Shown here: one piece after another, positions 35,407 to 44,310 of the stretch | Numbering within the stretch: the stretch's first letter is position 1 | Layout: each line of letters opens with the position of its first letter | From: Longimicrobiales bacterium | GTDB lineage: Bacteria; Gemmatimonadota; Gemmatimonadetes; Longimicrobiales; Gaopeijiaceae | Length of the DNA: 64,000 bases | Reading direction: 5' to 3' | Assembly (NCBI GenBank): GCA_028278645.1 | Contig: JANQDZ010000029.1 | Location: forward strand, 1-64,000 | Made by a program: the position numbers and the translations under genes | The notes under the pieces: generated by a model | Told to the model about the DNA's origin: nothing | What the model saw: only the letters and a program-made list of their open reading frames with translations | The model's database searches: none

Positions 35407-36681
35407 TCAACCGCCGTCTCTGACCAACCTCACGAAATTCTCGATCCGGATCGCGTCTCCCTGGGGTCCGTGGCCGGTGGGCCATTGGGCCGCATCGCCG
35501 GTTTTTGGATCACTCCGCTGGGCCCCGGCTCCATGCACATCGATCCACTGGCCGTTCATGTACCCCATGGCGCGTCCGAAGCAGATGTAAGCTGCGTATC
35601 CGCCCGGAGTCGCGGAGTTGTTAGCGTGGGTGGTGCTGGTCCAGAACGCCGGAAAGTCTACCTGGCCAGCCTCATTCACCATCTCCGTGATCCCGAATAA
35701 AGGATCGAGGGCCGCCGATCCCGTCGCGTCCGGCGACCGGGCATAGTCCACCAGGCCCTGGAGCTCTTTGGCGTTGGGCAGGCGCCAGTCCTGGTGCCCG
35801 AGGAACCCTTGGGCGTTTTTCTCCTGGACCCAGGCCAGGGCATCGCCCCAGGTCATCCCGGTGCCGCTGTCATCGCGACTCCACATGAGTCCGCTTCCCT
35901 GGTCTGTGACCGTGCCGTCCCCGTGGTCCACCAGTTCGTTCTCTCCATACCCCGCTTCCCCCCGCACGAATAGGACATAGTAACTCTTCCCATTCGGGTC
36001 CATGGGGGTGGCACCTGCCGGATACCCTTTGATTCGGCCGTCGGCGAAGTTCACGCCGAACATGGTGGTGTTCCCGCCCATGGTGGTGGAGGTGTAAAGG
36101 GTAGAGGTGGCGAATTGGGCGTCGATGAGGCGCTCACCAACAGAGGTGTCTCCGTACCCGAAGCCGAAGACGTCGTCATTCAGGAAAGGCCTGAGGTCCC
36201 CGGAAGCCAGCTCCATCGGCCCGCTGATGTCCTCCCCCCGAAAGTCCATCAATGAATAGAGCTCTTTGATGGTGGGGACCCGCCAATCGGTATATCCCCC
36301 AACCGAAAGGGTGGCGGCGTACCCCATGGCTTGGCTGTAGGTGAGCTTGTCGGAAGCGTTGATGGCCCCGTTGCCGTCCAGATCCGTGGTTTGGGTCCAC
36401 ATCAGGTTGGTGTTCAGATCCGTTACGGTGCCGTCTCCGTTTCGGGAGTAAGCTGGGAAGGCCCCGTCGTGTTGGGCGTCTTGGCCAAAAAAGGGAGCTC
36501 CGGAGGTGGGGCAGGGGATCTCGACGAGCGCGTTGAAACACCTCTCCTGGCCCGTGTCCACGACCGTCTTCTCGACCTCTGGTGCGGTCAGCTCCGAAAC
36601 GGGGACGTCCGTGGGATCAGTACAGGCCCACACCGCCACCATCGCCGCCATCACCACCCGGTACCCCGTCGCCCAGCTCAT
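35407..36681 (-). CDS. Lipoprotein with two DUF1566 (Lcl-type) domains
   Basis: A 424-residue exported protein with a probable lipoprotein signal (cysteine at residue 20). Two DUF1566 repeats are visible: about 75-150 (NGDGTVTDLNTNLMW ... YTDWRVPTIKEL) and about 265-350 (HGDGTVTDQGSGLMW ... HQDWRLPNAKEL), each carrying the D-W-R-(V/L)-P signature. Between the GTVTD and DWR marks of the first repeat lies a dockerin/EF-hand-like loop (DLDGNGAINASDKL) that may bind calcium. The family is linked to surface adhesion, including the Legionella collagen-like protein C-terminus. Function here is unknown. The ribosome site AAAGGAGGTAGGA is near-ideal, suggesting high expression. Confidence 0.85.
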   Translation of the reverse strand: MSWATGYRVVMAAMVAVWACTDPTDVPVSELTAPEVEKTVVDTGQERCFNALVEIPCPTSGAPFFGQDAQHDGAFPAYSRNGDGTVTDLNTNLMWTQTTDLDGNGAINASDKLTYSQAMGYAATLSVGGYTDWRVPTIKELYSLMDFRGEDISGPMELASGDLRPFLNDDVFGFGYGDTSVGERLIDAQFATSTLYTSTTMGGNTTMFGVNFADGRIKGYPAGATPMDPNGKSYYVLFVRGEAGYGENELVDHGDGTVTDQGSGLMWSRDDSGTGMTWGDALAWVQEKNAQGFLGHQDWRLPNAKELQGLVDYARSPDATGSAALDPLFGITEMVNEAGQVDFPAFWTSTTHANNSATPGGYAAYICFGRAMGYMNGQWIDVHGAGAQRSDPKTGDAAQWPTGHGPQGDAIRIENFVRLVRDGG

Positions 36682-36797
36682 TCCTACCTCCTTTGACCAC
36701 GGACCCTCGCTTCGACCTGCTACCAGGCCCTCAACCGGTTAGAGGGGAATCGGGCTGGAAACGTTAAGCCGGGTCGTGGAGAAGGCCTACCGATGAC

Positions 36798-39122
36798 TCA
36801 GGAGAGCACCACACCTTCCATGGCTTTCTCCAACTCCCTGGCCGTGGTCAGGAACTCGTCCAGTCTCATCTCTCTGAAGAAAAGGAGGCCATGGGTCGAT
36901 CTTACCTGCGGCCGGGTACTCTCATAAAAGGTGTTCTTCCCGACCAGCAGTTGGATCTGTTTCAACTGTTCCACCCAGATCCGCCGGGTCAGGTCACTGA
37001 ATTTTCCATCGTGTTGATAGCTCGGGAAAGAAGCATCCACCTGGCTCAGGTAGCTATTGGTGAAGGCGCTGTCCATCACGCTCATGGCGTTCAGCGATAC
37101 GGGACAAATCACGTTTGCCTCAGCGGGGTGGAACCGATACCACACGTTCCTGTACCCCCAGATCCGGAGGTCCGAAAGGTCTTCCTCCTCACTCCAGGTC
37201 CGAAGGGCTTGGGCGATCACCTGCAAGACCTTGTAGTGGGTGTCGGGGCCACTGCCTTCCGGATCAAATGCGAGGCTGACCACCGTGGGTTTGATCTCCC
37301 GGAGCTTCTCGAGGACAGGCTCCACATCCCTTTCCAGTTTGGGTTGGTCGGAGAAAACCTCCCCGGTATAAAACCCTAGTCTCAGGTGGTGCACCTTGTC
37401 GGTCTCCACACCGAGATGAGCCCAGACCAATTCCTCTTCATATTCCCTGATCATGCCCTTGAGCTTTTGGACATCCGGGCTGTTTATCTCTCCGTCATAG
37501 CTCCCATCCAGGATCATCAGCAGATGGTCGATCTTCCCTCGGAGCTGCGCGATGCTCTCTAGCCCGTACAAGCCCACCATGTCTCGAACGACGCGGTGCG
37601 CCAGCCCCCGTCGGAGTTCATAGTCCTCGCCGGAAGCAACCTTGAGCAGGTAGTGGTGGACGTCCTTGGCACGCTTGTACTTGTACCCCGACTCGAAGAA
37701 GTCTGAATAGGCCGTCATCTGCATCTGGCCATTGTCCAGAAAAAGCCTCGCGTCCTCCAAAGCTCTGATCACGAACCCGTTGGTGACGGCGGTGAAACCC
37801 GAGGTCAGCACCGAGAAGTAGTTTGTGTTGGTTTCGTGCCGGACCAGCCTCTGAATGAGCGGATTGATCCCCAGCATGATGTCATCGTGGTGCGGACCAG
37901 TGTGGTAGAACACCTCGTTTTTCCTGGTCACCATGCCACGCTCGAACTTTTGCTTCGTGGACCTGATAACCCCTGGGACCGTGTCCTCGCTCAGGTCGGG
38001 GATCAGCCGACAATGCCGATCCGCCTTCAGATCCTCTAAAGTGAGATGATGGCCGTACTTACCGAGCTTGGAACAGAGATCGATCACAGCTCTATCGGTC
38101 TTGGCCTGAGACCACTCGCCTCGATCGTAGAAGGCATCTACTGAAGCCTCGAGGGCGCTGGCCGCCCCGGTAGTGAGGAAGAACCGGGCCCGTTCCAGGT
38201 TCCCCAGGACACTTGCGGGACGGAGGACGGAGGCTTTGGCCTCCAGCGCCTCTTTCACCACCCCGGCTTTGGCTTCCCCGGCTGCGAAGATCAGCGCCAC
38301 AGCATCTGGGTTATGAGTGATGGTATCGAGGCCGATTGTGATGACCAGCCGGTTCCGAGAAACCTCGATCCCTCCCAGATCCCCTGCGGAAACCGCCTGG
38401 GTTTCGAAGTTGACTTCGGTCAGTCTCGTGGTGGAATAGCGGTCCGACCCCCTGACATTAAAAGCGATATGGCCGTCAGGCCCAATCCCGCCGAGGAAGA
38501 ACCCGATCCCCCCTTTGTCTCGGATCCTCTGCTCGTATTCCGAACACCAGTTGTCGATGGAGAAAATCGAGCCTTGCTGGATTTTCTCGAACTGGCTTTT
38601 CGGCTCCCTATACCTCAAGGAGAGGTCCACCTGGAAGTCCGGGAACACTTCGGAATAGCGGCGACCTCCGGCCAGGGGGATCTCATCACAGTTGATCAGA
38701 AGGGCGTTGTCGAGGTCGAGCCCGAAGCCGCTGACGTAGTACTTCTCCACATAGTTATGGAAGCTGTTGTGCTGCCTCGAACTGATGGGGTAGAACTCGT
38801 CGATTTGTACGAAATGGAGGTCCTTCAACGAAGGCCTCTTCAGGTCCTGCAGGCCATATTTGGTCCTGAGATTGACGACGTTCTCGCTCTCCCAATTTTC
38901 GAGGATGTGCTGGGTCCATTTGATGAAGTATTCCGGTGTTTTTCCGGTGGGCAGGCTGATTACCCCGTCCGGATTTTGGCTTACCCATTCCAGGAATCGT
39001 AGAGACGTGAGCAACCCCAGGAGAGGGAAGTTCTCCGCGACGATGTAGGGGATATTTGTGTTCACTTCCGGGGAACCGGAAAGCTCGTAAAAGACCGACT
39101 CGACCCTCGATTCAAAGCGCAT
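36798..39122 (-). CDS. Glucosamine-6-phosphate deaminase (NagB-like) fused to PIG-L-like deacetylase
   Basis: A 774-residue two-domain protein. The N-terminal half (about 15-340) is a NagB/RpiA-type isomerase with the substrate-site marks ISLPTGKTP, the catalytic-region IDEFYPI, and GGIGPDGHIAFN. The C-terminal half (about 390-720) is a PIG-L (LmbE) domain with the zinc motif PHHDDIMLG in place of the usual PHPDD. Together they could deacetylate an N-acetylglucosamine derivative and convert glucosamine-6-phosphate to fructose-6-phosphate. Long NagB proteins with this tail are known in Bacteroidota. ATG 39122 is preferred because a purine-rich AAAAGAG precedes it; ATG 39149 would add nine residues. 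It is divergent from a sulfatase gene, consistent with aminosugar polymer use. Confidence 0.9.
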   Translation of the reverse strand: MRFESRVESVFYELSGSPEVNTNIPYIVAENFPLLGLLTSLRFLEWVSQNPDGVISLPTGKTPEYFIKWTQHILENWESENVVNLRTKYGLQDLKRPSLKDLHFVQIDEFYPISSRQHNSFHNYVEKYYVSGFGLDLDNALLINCDEIPLAGGRRYSEVFPDFQVDLSLRYREPKSQFEKIQQGSIFSIDNWCSEYEQRIRDKGGIGFFLGGIGPDGHIAFNVRGSDRYSTTRLTEVNFETQAVSAGDLGGIEVSRNRLVITIGLDTITHNPDAVALIFAAGEAKAGVVKEALEAKASVLRPASVLGNLERARFFLTTGAASALEASVDAFYDRGEWSQAKTDRAVIDLCSKLGKYGHHLTLEDLKADRHCRLIPDLSEDTVPGVIRSTKQKFERGMVTRKNEVFYHTGPHHDDIMLGINPLIQRLVRHETNTNYFSVLTSGFTAVTNGFVIRALEDARLFLDNGQMQMTAYSDFFESGYKYKRAKDVHHYLLKVASGEDYELRRGLAHRVVRDMVGLYGLESIAQLRGKIDHLLMILDGSYDGEINSPDVQKLKGMIREYEEELVWAHLGVETDKVHHLRLGFYTGEVFSDQPKLERDVEPVLEKLREIKPTVVSLAFDPEGSGPDTHYKVLQVIAQALRTWSEEEDLSDLRIWGYRNVWYRFHPAEANVICPVSLNAMSVMDSAFTNSYLSQVDASFPSYQHDGKFSDLTRRIWVEQLKQIQLLVGKNTFYESTRPQVRSTHGLLFFREMRLDEFLTTARELEKAMEGVVLS

Positions 39123-39378
39123 CTGCGTTGGCTCTTTTCTCTCCCGCATAGCTCAGGGGGGGACGTGGGCATTGTATTCAACCTGCCACCCCGATTCAAT
39201 CTCGATTCGAGGTTCGACCTGGGGAAGGGTTCGCCCCCATCGCTCGCGGTTCAGGCATGCTGGCGCATGGGGATCCCGGCCGGTAACCTCTCCAGCGCAC
39301 CTCACCAGCTCCATCGAGGAGGCGACCTCGATCCGGGGGAGATGACGACCCGGGGCCAAAGCCTTTGAGGATGATCCG

Positions 39379-40983
39379 ATGAGACGAAGGGAATTCGTAC
39401 GAAACTGTGCTGGGGCTGTGGGGGGCGTGCTCTTCGCCGGTTCCGGTGCTTGCCGGGGAAAGATGACGCCGGACCGGAAGCCCAACATCATCCTCTTCAT
39501 GGTGGATGACATGGGCTGGCAGGATACCTCGGTACCCTTCCACACCGAGCCAACCGTGTGGAATTCCCTCTATCGGACACCGAACATGGAGCGGCTGGCC
39601 ACCGGGGGCATGCGCTTCACGCAGGCATACTCAGCGAGCCCGGTTTGCAGCCCCACCAGGGTCAGCATGATGACGGGCCTGAATCCTGCTCGAACCCGGG
39701 TCACCGATTGGGTTGGCCACGGCCGATACGAGAACCGGTATGTCCAGGCTCCCGAATGGGAGGTGGACGGCCTCCAACCAGGCCAAGAAGAAACGCTGCC
39801 AGAGCTTCTTGGCCGGGGTGGGTACCGGACCATCCATATCGGGAAAGGGCATTTTGGAGGCAGTGGAACACCCGGCGCGGATCCTACTCGCCTGGGCTTT
39901 GAAGTGGCCATCGGTGGAAGCCGACCAGGCAGTCCCGACGGCTCTTATTTCCTACCCTGGGATTCGATCCGGTATCCGGGGCTGGAGAGCTATCCACCGC
40001 AGACCTACATCAACGACGCTTTGACGCAGGAAGCCAACAAACAGATCGATCGGGCGGTGGCCGACGGAGTGCCGTTCTTCATGAACATGGCCCACTACGC
40101 GGTTCACACCCCCATCATCGGTCAGGGCGACCCCGCCTTCCTCGACAAGTACGGCGACCGGCCTGATCCCGAGGACGATTACGCGGCACTCCTGGAATCG
40201 ATGGACGCAAGCCTGGGCGCGATCCTGGACAACCTGGAGCGCCACGGGGTAGCCGAAGAAACGCTGGTCGTTTTTTTCTCCGACAATGGGGGCCTCTCCA
40301 ACCACACCCGTAGTGACGGGGCCGTCTACGAAGCCCCTGGCGTCACCGACTTCCGGTTCGAGCGGGACAGGCACAACAGCCCGCTGAAAGGAGGGAAGGG
40401 TTCCGCCTACGAAGGTGGGGTGAGGGTACCCATGATCGTGAGCTGGGCTGGTCCGTCGCAGAGCCGTTCCACCGGCGCCCACCGGCTCCCTATTACACCG
40501 GGCTCCGTCTGCGCCAGCCCGGTCATCAGCGACGACCTCCTCCCCACGCTATTGAGTGCCGCTGGACTCTCCCACACCCGGGAACCCAGCCGAGAGCTCG
40601 ACGGAGTGGATCTGTCTCCGCTCCTTTCCGGTGGGGATTTCTCCGATCCCGAACGGCCCCTCTTTTTCCACTATCCGCACCAGTGGTACCGGGACGTTGG
40701 TGTCGGGTTGGGTATCCAACCGTTCACCGCCATGCGAAAAGGGCGCTGGAAGCTGATCTACTTCTATGGTGACGGATACAAGGATGGACGCGGCCTCGAT
40801 CCGTGGTTCGAGCTTTATGACCTAAACGCGGACGTAGGGGAGGCCGTTGATCTGGCCCAATCCCGGTCAGAGGTGGTTCAAAGCCTCGCCCAGGAGATGC
40901 ACGACTGGATGGTGGGAGCCGGGGCTCAGACACCGGTGAGTAAAGCCACGAACGAACCTGTTCCCCTTCCGCGAGCCGATTGA
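39379..40983 (+). CDS. Exported sulfatase, cysteine-type
   Basis: A 534-residue sulfatase of the alkaline phosphatase superfamily. Metal-binding VDDMGW follows an export signal that begins MRRREFVRN and ends near a GSGAC site, so it could be Tat-exported and lipidated. The formylglycine site is C90 in CSPTR, the classical CxPxR pattern, so a formylglycine-generating enzyme is needed; this window has only a SUMF1-like domain inside a kinase fusion. Downstream marks include FFSDNGG and LKGGKGSAYEGGVRVPMI. It probably desulfates a glycan or an aryl sulfate outside the cytoplasm. The divergent neighbour is an aminosugar-processing NagB/PIG-L protein. Confidence 0.92.
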   Translation: MRRREFVRNCAGAVGGVLFAGSGACRGKMTPDRKPNIILFMVDDMGWQDTSVPFHTEPTVWNSLYRTPNMERLATGGMRFTQAYSASPVCSPTRVSMMTGLNPARTRVTDWVGHGRYENRYVQAPEWEVDGLQPGQEETLPELLGRGGYRTIHIGKGHFGGSGTPGADPTRLGFEVAIGGSRPGSPDGSYFLPWDSIRYPGLESYPPQTYINDALTQEANKQIDRAVADGVPFFMNMAHYAVHTPIIGQGDPAFLDKYGDRPDPEDDYAALLESMDASLGAILDNLERHGVAEETLVVFFSDNGGLSNHTRSDGAVYEAPGVTDFRFERDRHNSPLKGGKGSAYEGGVRVPMIVSWAGPSQSRSTGAHRLPITPGSVCASPVISDDLLPTLLSAAGLSHTREPSRELDGVDLSPLLSGGDFSDPERPLFFHYPHQWYRDVGVGLGIQPFTAMRKGRWKLIYFYGDGYKDGRGLDPWFELYDLNADVGEAVDLAQSRSEVVQSLAQEMHDWMVGAGAQTPVSKATNEPVPLPRAD

Positions 40984-41392
40984 TTGAGGATGACCCTGCC
41001 CAAGGACCACGTACCTCTTCTGGCTTTTTCGCCACTCTTCCTTTCTTGCCGGGATTTCGGTTCTCGTTCGCTGGACCATTCCACAGGGTCCGAAATGGCG
41101 GTTCCACAATCCAGAACCGGCCTGATCGCCCAGCTTCTTTTTGACGGAGGTCAGGAGAACTCGGCTGATCCGGGCCTGGGGGGGACCCTGGTGGGGAGCC
41201 CCTCCCTCGACGCCTTCCGGAGCCTCCGCTCCGACGTCGACGGGTATCCGGGGTGGACCCATGGGGGTGATCGCCGTATCGATACAACGGGCGGAGGGGG
41301 GGTAAACCGGTGAACCTGAGCAGCCTCGGCTCACCAATGTGGAAGTTGCTCGTGACTTCTCAAACTCAGACCGATCGAGAGGGGCCAGCGCC
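40984..41392. other. Intergenic region, no gene supported
   Basis: These 409 bp lie between the sulfatase and the M14 carboxypeptidase. Frames on both strands are open for 100-200 codons, but the translations are low-complexity (Arg/Pro/Gly-rich) and match nothing recognisable. No terminator with a T-run, RNA motif or repeat was seen. The promoter of the M14 gene probably lies here. Confidence 0.5.
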
Positions 41393-43363
41393 ATGAACTC
41401 CATTCGGGCCAGCCTTACCCATGTCCTTTTGATTCTTTCTGTCTTCCTTGCTTCCGGCGGACCCTCCGCCTCCCATGCCCAGAGAGTGCCCATCGACTTC
41501 GATGATTTCCACGGGTACACGGGAACAGTCGAATACTTGTTCGCCGTAGCAGAAGCCTACCCGAACATCACCGAGCTTTTCGAGATCGGAAAGAGCACGC
41601 TTGGCGAGCGCCCAATCTACGTGCTCGTTGTCACGGATATGAGTAACGGCACGACCATCGACGAACATGTCCCTTTGAGGAACATGCGAGAGGAGCAGGT
41701 ACAGAACGTGCCGTCGATGAAGCCCTATCATGGAAAACCGGGGCACCTGATCAGCGCTTCCACCCACGGGAATGAGTTCACCGGCACCGAGGTCAGTCTT
41801 TATACGATCGACAAGCTGGTCACGGGGTACGGCTCCGATCCCGAGATCACCCGACTGGTGGAGAACGTCGCCTTCTACTTCCTCCCCATCGTTAACCCGG
41901 ACGGCGTGTACAGCAGCGTTGAAGGGGACATCTCCCAGCGAGCCAACAGCATGGCCGTGGACGATGATGGGGACGGGCGAGTGAACGAAGACGGTCCTGA
42001 AGATTTGAATGGCGATGGGCACATCACCCAGTTCCGGTACAAGGACCCGGAAGGGGGTTTTGTGATGGACGATGTCGATCCGCGGCTGATGATCAGGCTT
42101 GGTCGGGGAGGAACGACCTCGAAACCGAGGTACTCGGTCATTACTGAGGATATGGATAACGACGGCGACGGAGAGCGAGGTGAGGACGGAGACCGGGGAA
42201 TCGATCTGAACCGAAACTACCCGCAGGGATGGTGGAGGGACGAGAAAACCGGGGGAGGGTCCGGCGATTACCCCCTGTCCGCGGAGGAAACCAGGGCCGA
42301 GGCGGAGTTCCTCACCAACAACCCGAACATCCTGGTCGCCCAGACCTACCACACCTCCGGGGGTTTTACCTACCGGGCAATGGGCACCGCTCCCCACACC
42401 TCCATGGACCCGAGGGACGTGGCTGTCTTCGACCGGATCATGGGCAAACGGTATCTGGAAATCATCGAGGAGGAGGTTCCGGAAGCTTGGACGGTGAGCG
42501 GATCGCTGGATGAGTTCAAAGACCGACTCCGGGAATCGTCCGATAATCAGTATGCGATCATGAGGGGCTATGAGCTTCCAAGAGGCTGGCGCGTGAGCTA
42601 CAACGAGGTCGAGGACAGACGATACAGCTACGGGATGGCCGCCGATTGGATGTTCAAGCAGCTGGGCATGTTCGCCATTTGTACCGAGCTCTGGAATTCC
42701 GAGAAGGACATGCGGGGGATTCCCACGTTCACCGGTGAGGCGGCCCGGACCGAACGGGAGAGAGCCCTTTTGGCATATCAGGATGAAGAGTTTGGCGGGA
42801 GGTTCTTCGTTCCGTGGGAGAGGTTCAACCATCCGGAGCTGGGCCAGGGGGAGATCGGGGGCTGGATTCCTCGGTACAGAGGCGGCAACGCCTTCCCAGG
42901 AGAAACCCTGGTGGAAGTTGCCGACAGGCACGCCCGGTTCGAGCTGTTCAGGGCCGGCCTGCTCCCTGACATCCAGATTGTGGACGCGAAGGCAGAGGTC
43001 CTGTCGTCCTCAGAAGGCACCAGGGTGGTGGAGGTTTCCGCAGTGGTTGAGAACCATGGCGTGCTGGCGACCCATACCGCAGACGGCGCCGAGCTGGCGG
43101 GCAACCGCGAGGATGTCGTGTGGCTCATCGGTGATCGGGACCGGGTGCGATTCCTCCAGGGGTCCGCATTCCAAAAGATCGGAGTGCTCGGGGGCGCGGA
43201 GCCCATCCCCGGTTTCGAGGATGAGTACCGGGCCGATGGCGCTCCAGCGAACCGTCGGGAAGTCAGCTGGCTGATCGCCGTAGAGGGAGATTCACCCCTC
43301 AAAGTGGTCGTCTCTTCCCAAAAGGGCGGCACCAAGGTTGAGGAGCTGAGGATCGGCGGTTAG
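41393..43363 (+). CDS. Secreted M14 zinc carboxypeptidase
   Basis: A 656-residue exported peptidase. After a Sec signal peptide (residues 1-29, cut near SHAQ) comes an M14 domain (about 35-445). Zinc ligands H125 and E128 (STHGNE) and H320 (QTYHTSGG), the substrate-binding NRNYPQ, and the catalytic E432 (CTELWN) are all visible. Two acidic Asp/Gly-rich inserts (about 186-215 and 247-265; DDDGDGRVNEDG, DLNGDGH, DNDGDGERGEDGD) resemble calcium-binding EF-hand/thrombospondin loops. The last 200 residues are beta-rich. ATG 41393 is chosen because it starts the signal peptide. The enzyme would trim C-terminal residues from extracellular peptides. Confidence 0.92.
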   Translation: MNSIRASLTHVLLILSVFLASGGPSASHAQRVPIDFDDFHGYTGTVEYLFAVAEAYPNITELFEIGKSTLGERPIYVLVVTDMSNGTTIDEHVPLRNMREEQVQNVPSMKPYHGKPGHLISASTHGNEFTGTEVSLYTIDKLVTGYGSDPEITRLVENVAFYFLPIVNPDGVYSSVEGDISQRANSMAVDDDGDGRVNEDGPEDLNGDGHITQFRYKDPEGGFVMDDVDPRLMIRLGRGGTTSKPRYSVITEDMDNDGDGERGEDGDRGIDLNRNYPQGWWRDEKTGGGSGDYPLSAEETRAEAEFLTNNPNILVAQTYHTSGGFTYRAMGTAPHTSMDPRDVAVFDRIMGKRYLEIIEEEVPEAWTVSGSLDEFKDRLRESSDNQYAIMRGYELPRGWRVSYNEVEDRRYSYGMAADWMFKQLGMFAICTELWNSEKDMRGIPTFTGEAARTERERALLAYQDEEFGGRFFVPWERFNHPELGQGEIGGWIPRYRGGNAFPGETLVEVADRHARFELFRAGLLPDIQIVDAKAEVLSSSEGTRVVEVSAVVENHGVLATHTADGAELAGNREDVVWLIGDRDRVRFLQGSAFQKIGVLGGAEPIPGFEDEYRADGAPANRREVSWLIAVEGDSPLKVVVSSQKGGTKVEELRIGG

Positions 43364-43413
43364 CCCTCGGTCGACCGGATTGCGGGGGGCCTGGGGCGGG
43401 GATCTTCCTCGCC

Positions 43414-44310
43414 TCAAGCCGTCCGGGTCTTCGCCCTTGACGCGGCTTTTTTGCTCCATTCCAAGCTCGTTCGGAGAGCCCCCAGTTCCTCGTCGGAGAT
43501 GGGATATTGGTGTTCACGACCGGGGAAGGCACCACTCCGGACTTCCTCCCGGTAGCTTTTGAATGCTTCGGACATGATCTCGGAGAGGTTCGCGTAACGC
43601 CGAACGAACCGTGGGGTGAAGGCTTCGAAAAGTCCCAGGATGTCGTGGACGATCAGCAACTGGCCATCGCAGGCCCCACCAGCCCCAATGGACAACACGG
43701 GGATGCTCACCCGCTCCTTGATCAGCTCGGCCACCTCTGCCGGAACCGCTTCGATCAGGAGCGCGAAAGCGCCAGCCTTCTCAACCGCTTCGGCGTCCCG
43801 GATCAGCCGGAGGGCCGAATCTGCGTCCTTCCCCTGGGATCGAAGCCCTCCCTGTTGGGTGTAGGCCTGGGGCGTGAGCCCGACATGGCCCATCACCGGT
43901 ATACCCGCGTCGGTGATTGCTTCGATCCGGCTGGCCATCCGCCGGCCCCCCTCGAGCTTCACCGCATCCACCCCTGCCTCGGCCATGAAACGTCCGGCGT
44001 TTTTGACGGCTGTTTCGTCCGAGGGTTGGTAGGACATGTAAGGCATATCACCGATCACGAAGGCATAGCGGGCCGCACGGGTTACAGCCCGGCTCAAGGT
44101 GATCATCTCGTCCATGGTGATGGTTAGGGTAGTCTCGTGGCCGAGGAGGCACATGGCGGCCGAGTCGCCGACGAGGATCATTTCGATTCCGGCCCGGTCT
44201 TCCAGGAGCGCGGTTGGATAGTCGTAGGCGGTCAGGAAGGAGATTTTCTCTCCCCGCCGCTTCATCTCATTGATATGAGGGATCGTGATCTTTTTTCTTT
44301 CGTCAGTCAT
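43414..44310 (-). CDS. panB: 3-methyl-2-oxobutanoate hydroxymethyltransferase (ketopantoate hydroxymethyltransferase)
   Basis: A 298-residue TIM-barrel enzyme that makes ketopantoate from 2-oxoisovalerate and 5,10-methylene-THF, the first committed step of pantothenate/CoA synthesis. Family marks include LTAYDYPTA, VGDSAAMCLLGHETT, DAVKLEGG, MGHVGLTPQ and PVLSIGAGGACDGQLLI. The length is standard apart from a short basic tail. ATG 44310 overlaps the stop of metB by 8 bp (ATGACTGA), so it is translationally coupled to metB. It is the third gene of a SAM-riboswitch-controlled operon with metX and metB. Confidence 0.95.
   Translation of the reverse strand: MTDERKKITIPHINEMKRRGEKISFLTAYDYPTALLEDRAGIEMILVGDSAAMCLLGHETTLTITMDEMITLSRAVTRAARYAFVIGDMPYMSYQPSDETAVKNAGRFMAEAGVDAVKLEGGRRMASRIEAITDAGIPVMGHVGLTPQAYTQQGGLRSQGKDADSALRLIRDAEAVEKAGAFALLIEAVPAEVAELIKERVSIPVLSIGAGGACDGQLLIVHDILGLFEAFTPRFVRRYANLSEIMSEAFKSYREEVRSGAFPGREHQYPISDEELGALRTSLEWSKKAASRAKTRTA

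Noticed and set aside
39202-39213. CTCGA-T-TCGAG palindrome in the NagB/sulfatase divergent region
   Set aside because: Single short palindrome in GC-rich DNA with no clear promoter elements around it; could be chance.
40984-41313. Possible small gene after the sulfatase
   Set aside because: Start would be TTG or an ATG directly at the sulfatase stop; the translation is low-complexity and lacks any family or membrane feature.
41366-42931. 521-codon minus-strand frame opposite the M14 carboxypeptidase
   Set aside because: The plus strand carries all M14 zinc and catalytic residues; the antisense translation shows no family features.
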